Positions 57,882 to 64,000 of a stretch of 64,000 nucleotides of DNA are shown here, in pieces. Source of the stretch: Flavobacterium sp. ACN6 (GTDB lineage Bacteria; Bacteroidota; Bacteroidia; Flavobacteriales; Flavobacteriaceae); the NCBI RefSeq assembly GCF_002304005.1, contig NZ_MRCQ01000012.1, positions 1 through 64,000 of the forward strand, in the 5' to 3' direction. Each line of letters opens with the position of its first letter. Positions within the stretch are counted from its first letter, which is position 1. Made by a program: the position numbers and the translations under genes. Below the pieces are notes generated by a model, which made no database searches, had not been told where the DNA came from, and saw nothing but the letters and a program-made list of their open reading frames with translations.

Positions 57882-60800
57882 ATTAAAACAGTTATCAGAA
57901 AAGTAAAGAAAATAATATCACGAACCCTAATTGGGCTGCTTTTACTTTTGCTAATACTGGCTATTACCCTGTCGCTGCCTGTTGTACAGACTCAGATTGC
58001 TAATTATGTGACCAACTCTTTAAACGAAGATTTTAAGGTTAATATCAGCGTTGAGAAAACGGCAATTAATATTTTTGGCGGTGTCAAGTTAAAAAAAGTG
58101 ATGATTTTAGATCATCATAAAAAAACACTGATTTACTCTGATATCATTACTACAGATATTGCGAGTTTCAGCCGATTACTTGACGGTGATTTAATTTTCG
58201 GAGATTTACGCTTAACAGGTTTGATTTTTAACCTGAAAACCTACAAAGGAGAAGACGAAAATAATATCAATAAGTTTATTAAAGCTTTTGAAACAAAAAA
58301 TCAAACACCTTCAAAATCTACCAAACATTTTTTGCTGACTGCTAAAAATGCTTATATAGATAAAGGGAGATTTTCTGTAGTTGATGAAAATAAAGCCACA
58401 CCGTTATTTTTAGATTTTACAAAACTAAATGCTTACATCAGTGACTTTAAATTGTATGGACCGGATGTAAATACGAACATTCATCGATTTTCATTTATGG
58501 ATCACCGCGGTTTGTATGTATCCAATTTTGCTGGAAAATTCAGCTATACCAAAAAACAGATTAAAGTTGAAAACCTGGCTGTTAAAACCAAAAGATCTTC
58601 CATTTATGGTTTAGCGGTTTTAAATTATAAACCAGAAGATTTTCTTGATTTTACAGATAAAGTAAAGTTTAATGTAGTGTTAGACTCGGCTTCTATTGCG
58701 ACAAATGATATCCGTTATTTTTATGATGGACTGGGCAAAAATCAACATTTTAAAATCAAAACAAAATTAAGCGGTCCGCTAAATGATTTAACGCTTTCTA
58801 AATTAAGATTAAGCGATACTAACGGATCAAAAATTAACGGAACAATAAACTTCAGAAATCTTTTAGGCAGTAAAACGCAGCGATTTTCGATGGACGGAAA
58901 ATTCGACAAACTGCTTTCCAGCTATGATAATATGGTTGTTTTGCTTCCAGATGTTTTAGGAAAAAAACTTCCAAAAGAACTTAAAAGAATCGGTAAGTTT
59001 AATATTGTAGGAAAAGCTAAAGTTTCAACAACTGAATTAGAAACCAATTTTAAAATGGCAACCGACCTCGGAAACGGACAGGTAGATCTTCATATGAACA
59101 ATATGGATTTTATCGATAAAGCTTCGTATTCGGGAAATATTATCTTGACTAATTTCGATGTAGGAGCCGTATTAAATCGAAAAGATGTTGGAAAAACAAC
59201 TTTAAATCTTGATGTTGACGGAGTTGGTTTTACAGAAAAATATTTGAATACTATTATTAAAGGAGATATTTCGAAATTAGATTACAACAAGTATACCTAT
59301 AATAATATAGTAGTCAACGGAAATTTTAAACTTCCTTATTATAAAGGACAAATTGCCGTCAATGATCCAAACTTAAGTTTAAGTTTTGATGGTTTATTGG
59401 ATTTGAGCAAAAAAGAAAACCGTTACGATTTTCATATCAATGTGGAGAATTCAGATTTAAGAAAATTAAAATTCGTTGGTGACTCAATTTCTCATTTTAG
59501 AGGAGATGTTGTGGTTCAGGTTACCGGAAATTCTATCGAAAATCTTCAAGGAGATATTTTTATAAAAGATGCCGAATATCAAAATCCGAAATCCAATTAT
59601 GTTTTTGAAGAAGTAACAATCAGCTCCAATTTTGATGCAGATCGATTGAGAACTATTACCATTGGTTCCAATGATGTTGTGGACGGAAAAATTGTTGGAA
59701 AATTCAGATTTGACCAATTGGATAAATTGGTAATGAACTCTGTTGGAAGTTTATATACCAATTATAAACCTTACAAAGTTAAGAAAGGACAGTTTTTACG
59801 CTTTAATTTCCGTGTTTACGATAAAGTGGTAGAAATGCTTTATCCAGATATAAATATTGACTCTTCTACGGTTGTACGAGGAAAAATAGATTCGGATCTG
59901 CAGGAATTTAAATTCCGTTTCAGATCACAGAAAATTACGGCAGCCAAGAATACATTTGATAATATTCGAATCAATATCGATAATAAGAATACGCTTTACA
60001 ATGCGTTCATCGAATTAGACAGTATTAAAACGCCTTATTATAAGATTCGCGATTTTAATTTGATCAATGTTACGTCAAAAGATACATTGTTTGTACGCTC
60101 CGAATTTAAAGGAGGAAATACTGGAGAAGATTATTTCAATCTGGATTTATATCATACAATAGATAAAAATAAAAACAATATTGTCGGAATCAAGAAATCA
60201 GAGATGAAGTTTAAAGACTATTTATGGTATTTAAATGAAGATGCCGAACAAGACAATCAAATTGTTTTTGATCAGTATTTTAAAAATTTCACCATAGATA
60301 ATATTGTTTTATCTCACGAAAATCAGAAAATTGATTTGAATGGTGAGATTAAAGGAAACGATTATAAAGATCTGGTGCTGAATTTTGAAGATGTTGACAT
60401 CAATAAAATTACGCCCGTAAATTCTAAATTTGTATTCAATGGTAATTTAAATGGTAATATAAATTATAAGCAGAATAAGAATGTTTACCAGCCCACGGCG
60501 GCCATAAAAATCGATCATCTTGTTTTGAATAAAACAGAATTGGGTACGCTTAATTTTGATATTTCTGGAGATGAAACATTTAGAAAATTCACGGTTAATT
60601 CGTCTATACAAAATGGTTTTACAGAATCATTTAGAGCTAACGGAACTTTTGCAGTAGAGAATAAAGAAACTATAATGGACATGAACCTGAAATTGGAAGG
60701 ATTTAATCTGGCCACTTTAGGAACAATTGGAGGAGATGTTTTATCTAATGTTCGTGGTTCGGTTTCTGGAAATGCCTCTGTTGTTGGAAATTTGAAAAAA

Positions 60801-62483
60801 CCAGAAATCAACGGTCGTTTGTATGTTGAAAAAGCAGGAATGACTGTGCCTTATTTAAATGTCGATTACGAATTAAGTGATAGAACAGTAATTGATTTGA
60901 CCAATGAAAAATTCCTGTTTAGAAATAATCAGCTGACAGATACTAAATATGGAACAAAAGGACTGCTGAACGGAAGTATTGAACATCAGAATTTTGGCGA
61001 CTGGAAATTAGATTTAAATATAACATCAAAACGTTTACTGGCACTTGATACAAAAGACAGCGATGATGCAGCTTATTTTGGTACGGCTTTTATTAACGGA
61101 TCAGCAAGTATTCGTGGCCCTGTAGAAGGTTTATTTATTAAGGTTGATGCTAAATCTGAAAAAGGAACCGAAGTCAAGATCCCTATTAATAATGTGCAAA
61201 GTGTTGGAGAGAGCAGTTGGATTCATTTTGTGACGCCAAAAGAAAAGTATAATCTCGCTAATGGAATTGTTGAAAAAACAAGAAATTACAACGGACTTGA
61301 ACTGGAATTTGATTTTGATATTACCCCAGATGCCGAAGTAGAGGTTATTCTCGATCGAAATTCTGGACATGGTATGAAGGGAAAAGGATACGGATCACTT
61401 TTATTTAAAATTAATACACTTGGTAAATTTAATATGTGGGGAGATTTCCAGGCGTACGAAGGAACGTACAACTTTAAATACGGCGGACTTATAGATAAAA
61501 AATTCTCGGTTAAAAAAGGAGGTTCCATTATTTGGGAAGGAAACCCGATGCGTGCCCAGTTAAATTTGGAAGCGGTTTATAAAACTACAGCAAATCCTGC
61601 AGTGCTTTTAGATAATGCTTCTTCATTCAATAAAAAAGTACCAGTCGAAGTTGTTATTGGATTAAGAGGAGATTTAGCGAGTCCAGAACCTAATTTTGAT
61701 ATTCAATTTCCATCTGTAAGCAGCGTGTTGAAATCGGAGATACAATATAAGTTAGACGATAAAGACATTCGCCAGACACAAGCATTATATTTATTGTCTA
61801 CAGGTTCGTTTATGAGTACAGACGGATTTAGTCAGGGAGATTTCTCTGGAACATTGTCAGAAACAGCATCAAGTTTATTTGGTAACATTATAAAATCTGA
61901 TAATGATAAGGTTAATATCGACTTAAACTATATTGCTGCAGACAGAAGAATGGGACAGGAAGCAGATGGTCAATTCGTAGCTAATATATCTTCTCAGGTT
62001 AATGAACGCATTACCATAAATGGAAAATTAGGAGTTCCGGTCGGCGGTGTAAATGAATCTGCAATTGTGGGTGATATTGAAATTCTATATCGTGTCAATG
62101 AAGATGGTACAATGAATCTGCGACTTTTTAATAAAGAAAATGATATTAATTATATCGGACAGGGAATTGGATATACGCAAGGAGTTGGTATTTCTTATGA
62201 AGTAGATTTTGACACTTTCAGCGAATTAGTCAATAAACTGTTTAAGAATCACAAAATTGAAAAGGCTGTAAAAGGATCATCTGATGATCTTCAAGATTCC
62301 TATCTCAATCCTGACTATATGAACTTTACAAGTAAAAAGGATTCAGATAAAAACAAAAAGAAAACTGCCAAAGAGGAAGAGAAAAAGAAAAAAGAGGAGG
62401 AGAAAAAGAAAAAGGAAGATGAAAATAAGCAGAAACAAGAACCAAGTAATAATCAGGGACTAATTCCCGACAATGATTATTAA
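57882..62483 (+). CDS. tamB: Translocation and assembly module protein TamB
   Basis: This large envelope protein of the AsmA/TamB superfamily carries lipids or helps barrel proteins cross to the outer membrane. The reading frame is open from 57870. The N-terminus needs a signal anchor (IISRTLIGLLLLLLILAITL), and no ATG, GTG or TTG lies before it. ATT at 57882 gives a fitting basic leader (IKTVIRKVKK) and is chosen, giving about 1533 residues. The TTG at 57948 would cut the helix in half. The C-terminal DUF490 region (MWGDFQAYEGTYNFKYGGLI onward) and FDTFSELVNKLFKN are clear, ending in a lysine/glutamate-rich tail (KKKEEEKKKKEDENKQKQE). It is divergent from tsaD. Confidence 0.9.
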   Translation: MKTVIRKVKKIISRTLIGLLLLLLILAITLSLPVVQTQIANYVTNSLNEDFKVNISVEKTAINIFGGVKLKKVMILDHHKKTLIYSDIITTDIASFSRLLDGDLIFGDLRLTGLIFNLKTYKGEDENNINKFIKAFETKNQTPSKSTKHFLLTAKNAYIDKGRFSVVDENKATPLFLDFTKLNAYISDFKLYGPDVNTNIHRFSFMDHRGLYVSNFAGKFSYTKKQIKVENLAVKTKRSSIYGLAVLNYKPEDFLDFTDKVKFNVVLDSASIATNDIRYFYDGLGKNQHFKIKTKLSGPLNDLTLSKLRLSDTNGSKINGTINFRNLLGSKTQRFSMDGKFDKLLSSYDNMVVLLPDVLGKKLPKELKRIGKFNIVGKAKVSTTELETNFKMATDLGNGQVDLHMNNMDFIDKASYSGNIILTNFDVGAVLNRKDVGKTTLNLDVDGVGFTEKYLNTIIKGDISKLDYNKYTYNNIVVNGNFKLPYYKGQIAVNDPNLSLSFDGLLDLSKKENRYDFHINVENSDLRKLKFVGDSISHFRGDVVVQVTGNSIENLQGDIFIKDAEYQNPKSNYVFEEVTISSNFDADRLRTITIGSNDVVDGKIVGKFRFDQLDKLVMNSVGSLYTNYKPYKVKKGQFLRFNFRVYDKVVEMLYPDINIDSSTVVRGKIDSDLQEFKFRFRSQKITAAKNTFDNIRINIDNKNTLYNAFIELDSIKTPYYKIRDFNLINVTSKDTLFVRSEFKGGNTGEDYFNLDLYHTIDKNKNNIVGIKKSEMKFKDYLWYLNEDAEQDNQIVFDQYFKNFTIDNIVLSHENQKIDLNGEIKGNDYKDLVLNFEDVDINKITPVNSKFVFNGNLNGNINYKQNKNVYQPTAAIKIDHLVLNKTELGTLNFDISGDETFRKFTVNSSIQNGFTESFRANGTFAVENKETIMDMNLKLEGFNLATLGTIGGDVLSNVRGSVSGNASVVGNLKKPEINGRLYVEKAGMTVPYLNVDYELSDRTVIDLTNEKFLFRNNQLTDTKYGTKGLLNGSIEHQNFGDWKLDLNITSKRLLALDTKDSDDAAYFGTAFINGSASIRGPVEGLFIKVDAKSEKGTEVKIPINNVQSVGESSWIHFVTPKEKYNLANGIVEKTRNYNGLELEFDFDITPDAEVEVILDRNSGHGMKGKGYGSLLFKINTLGKFNMWGDFQAYEGTYNFKYGGLIDKKFSVKKGGSIIWEGNPMRAQLNLEAVYKTTANPAVLLDNASSFNKKVPVEVVIGLRGDLASPEPNFDIQFPSVSSVLKSEIQYKLDDKDIRQTQALYLLSTGSFMSTDGFSQGDFSGTLSETASSLFGNIIKSDNDKVNIDLNYIAADRRMGQEADGQFVANISSQVNERITINGKLGVPVGGVNESAIVGDIEILYRVNEDGTMNLRLFNKENDINYIGQGIGYTQGVGISYEVDFDTFSELVNKLFKNHKIEKAVKGSSDDLQDSYLNPDYMNFTSKKDSDKNKKKTAKEEEKKKKEEEKKKKEDENKQKQEPSNNQGLIPDNDY

Positions 62484-62508
62484 CACTTTGTTAAAAAAAG
62501 ACATTTAT

Positions 62509-62538
62509 AAAACCATTATTCTCATAATGGTTTTTTTT
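62509..62538 (+). terminator. Terminator after tamB
   Basis: AAAACCATTAT pairs with ATAATGGTTTT (62509-62519 with 62524-62534) around TCTC and is followed by TTTTG. It lies 26 bp after the tamB stop. Confidence 0.92.
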
Positions 62539-62792
62539 GTGCTAAATTTAGCGGCTCTATTAGAATTTTTCATCTGAGCGAGAAATTCCGATTTTTATAA
62601 CACTTCATTTAGGTATTGTTAATTTTGACGATTTAATTAAAAAGATAGTGATTTATTATTTTTAATGAAATTTTTTCCTAGAAAAAACTTATTAACGAAA
62701 ACGTTTGAATTTAACATATTTTATTAATTTATGATAATCGTAACCTGAAAAGTGCTTAATGTTTGCTAATTTTACACTTTAATACTTAAATA

Positions 62793-63779
62793 ATGCCAAA
62801 AACAATAAAAAAAGTAGGTGTTCTTACGTCAGGAGGAGACTCACCTGGAATGAATGCTGCAATTAGATCAGTTGTTCGAACTTGCGCATATCATAATATA
62901 GAATGCATCGGAATTTATAGAGGGTATCAAGGAATGATTGAAGGAGACTTCAAAGAAATGGGACCCCGAAGCGTAAATAATATTGTAAACAAAGGTGGAA
63001 CGATCTTAAAATCGGCTCGTTCAGTTGAGTTTAGAACCCCAGAAGGTAGAAAAAAAGCACACGAAAATCTTTTAAAAGCAGGAATTGATGCTTTGGTAGT
63101 TATTGGTGGAGATGGAAGTTTTACTGGAGGTTTGATTTTTAATTCAGAATATGATTTTCCAGTTATGGGAATTCCGGGTACAATTGATAATGATATTTTT
63201 GGTACGAGTTTTACTTTAGGTTACGACACTGCCTTAAATACTGTTGTAGATTGTATTGATAAAATTAGAGATACAGCAAGTTCTCATAACCGTTTATTCT
63301 TTGTAGAGGTTATGGGTAGAGATGCTGGTCACATTGCTCTTAATGCAGGTATTGGAGCAGGAGCAGAAGAAATTCTTATTCCTGAAGAAGACTTAGGTTT
63401 AGATCGTCTTTTAGATTCACTTCAAAAAAGTAAAGCTTCAGGAAAATCATCAAGTATAGTAGTAATTGCTGAAGGAGATAAAATTGGTAAAAACGTATTC
63501 GAATTAAAAGATTATGTTGAAGCTAATTTACCAGAGTACGATGTAAGAGTATCTGTTTTAGGACACATGCAGCGTGGTGGTTCTCCATCTTGTTTTGACC
63601 GTGTTTTAGCAAGCCGTTTAGGAGTAAAAGCAGTAGAATCTTTAATTGAAGGAAAATCAAATTATATGGTTGGACTTAAAGAAGATAAAGTGGTTTTAAC
63701 GCCGCTTGAGCAGGCTATTAAAGGGAAATCTGAAATAGACAGAGAATTATTAAGAGTGTCAGACATTATGTCGACATAA
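62793..63779 (+). CDS. pfkA: 6-phosphofructokinase, ATP-dependent
   Basis: This glycolytic enzyme phosphorylates fructose 6-phosphate. The 328-residue protein has GVLTSGGDSPGMNAAIRSVV near 9-28, GIYRGYQGMI, GGTILKSARS, VVIGGDGSFTGG near 102-113, and the substrate/catalytic GIPGTIDNDIFGTSFTLGYD with TID near 129-131. MGRDAGHIAL follows, and GHMQRGGSPSCFDRV near 252-266. It is the group I PfkA type of normal length. The 309 bp before it include the tamB terminator and an AT-rich promoter region. GAPDH follows 93 bp later, so two glycolytic genes are adjacent. Confidence 0.97.
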   Translation: MPKTIKKVGVLTSGGDSPGMNAAIRSVVRTCAYHNIECIGIYRGYQGMIEGDFKEMGPRSVNNIVNKGGTILKSARSVEFRTPEGRKKAHENLLKAGIDALVVIGGDGSFTGGLIFNSEYDFPVMGIPGTIDNDIFGTSFTLGYDTALNTVVDCIDKIRDTASSHNRLFFVEVMGRDAGHIALNAGIGAGAEEILIPEEDLGLDRLLDSLQKSKASGKSSSIVVIAEGDKIGKNVFELKDYVEANLPEYDVRVSVLGHMQRGGSPSCFDRVLASRLGVKAVESLIEGKSNYMVGLKEDKVVLTPLEQAIKGKSEIDRELLRVSDIMST

Positions 63780-63872
63780 TCCAATATAAAAGTTTAAAAA
63801 GAAGAGAAGTTTATTGTGAGGAAATTAGACTTTGAAATAGTGTAATAAAAACAAAAGCAAAAATTTAGTAAA

Positions 63873-64000
63873 ATGTCAAAAGTAAAATTAGGAATAAACG
63901 GATTTGGACGTATCGGAAGAATCGTTTTTAGAGAGTCTTTCAATAGAGATAATGTAGAAGTTGTTGCAATCAATGACTTGTTAGATGTAGATCACTTAGC
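63873..64000 (+). CDS. gap: Glyceraldehyde-3-phosphate dehydrogenase, type I (5' part)
   Basis: The first 42 codons read MSKVKLGINGFGRIGRIVFR, then ESFNRDNVEVVAINDLLDVD and HLA, the NAD-binding GINGFGRIGR motif and the AINDL block of classical GAPDH. The gene runs off the right edge, so the active-site cysteine cannot be seen. It follows pfkA after 93 bp in the same direction. Confidence 0.97.
   Translation, partial: MSKVKLGINGFGRIGRIVFRESFNRDNVEVVAINDLLDVDHL

Noticed and set aside
62539..62792. Riboswitch or small RNA before pfkA
   Set aside because: The region is AT-rich with no stable conserved-looking stem; I saw nothing to support one.

Overview
The window looks like a chromosomal segment of a Flavobacterium-like member of the Bacteroidota. 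Supporting signs are very AT-rich DNA, a Por-type (T9SS) C-terminal sorting domain, a UpxY/NusG-like antiterminator beside a polysaccharide locus, TAnnTTTG-type -7 promoter elements, M43 and DUF4159 proteins, a TamB of about 1500 residues, and CPA2 antiporters of Bacteroidota type. The genus is inferred from protein style; no marker gene proves it.

Layout. (1) 1-10350, minus strand: the first codons of an IS transposase at the left edge, then a compact assembly line. A hybrid NRPS-PKS (A-T-KS-AT-ACP) is followed by an NRPS (C-A-T-TE) and an Sfp-type phosphopantetheinyl transferase. Both A domains read as glycine-type by eye, so a Gly-malonate-Gly backbone with an unreduced beta-keto group is predicted. 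(2) 11248-14694, plus strand: three secreted proteins. One has a T9SS sorting domain, one resembles phage tail-fibre receptor domains at its C-terminus, and one is a long beta-helix protein. (3) 15233-15742: two paralogous mini XRE regulators. (4) 15817-16287, minus strand: a NusG-like (UpxY) antiterminator, divergent from (5) 16889-41646, plus strand: a Wzx/Wzy-type exopolysaccharide locus. It holds nucleotide-sugar genes (a CDP-linked precursor, GDP-Man/GDP-Fuc, UDP-GlcA/UDP-Xyl), a flippase, a polymerase, nine candidate glycosyltransferases, two acetyltransferases, an outer-membrane export lipoprotein, a fused Wzc-type chain-length regulator/BY-kinase, a VanZ-like protein and a WcaJ-type initiating transferase. 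(6) 42187 to the end: mostly housekeeping genes. These are a tRNA-Lys, a cation/proton antiporter, outer-membrane phospholipase A, a desaturase, a VanX-type dipeptidase, RNA methyltransferases, an AI-2E family protein, an M43 protease, TsaD, RsmE, TamB, PfkA and the start of GAPDH.

How it fits together. The EPS locus is organised like colanic-acid systems. WcaJ loads the first sugar on undecaprenyl phosphate, the GT2/GT4/GT47-like enzymes extend it, acetyltransferases decorate it, Wzx flips it, Wzy polymerises it, and Wza/Wzc-like proteins export it and set its length. A near-perfect palindrome, TTCCTTATTAAGGA, occurs three times. All three copies are non-coding and all flank the antiterminator or EPS transcription units, so it is the best candidate for an undescribed regulatory element here. 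The adjacent NusG-like factor or the XRE pair are obvious candidates to read it.

Other unexplained structure includes two arrays of 7-bp repeats, each running into the 3' end of a minus-strand gene; a block of long inverted repeats at 55786-55991; and a tamB reading frame whose signal anchor has no ATG/GTG/TTG codon in front of it and may start at ATT.
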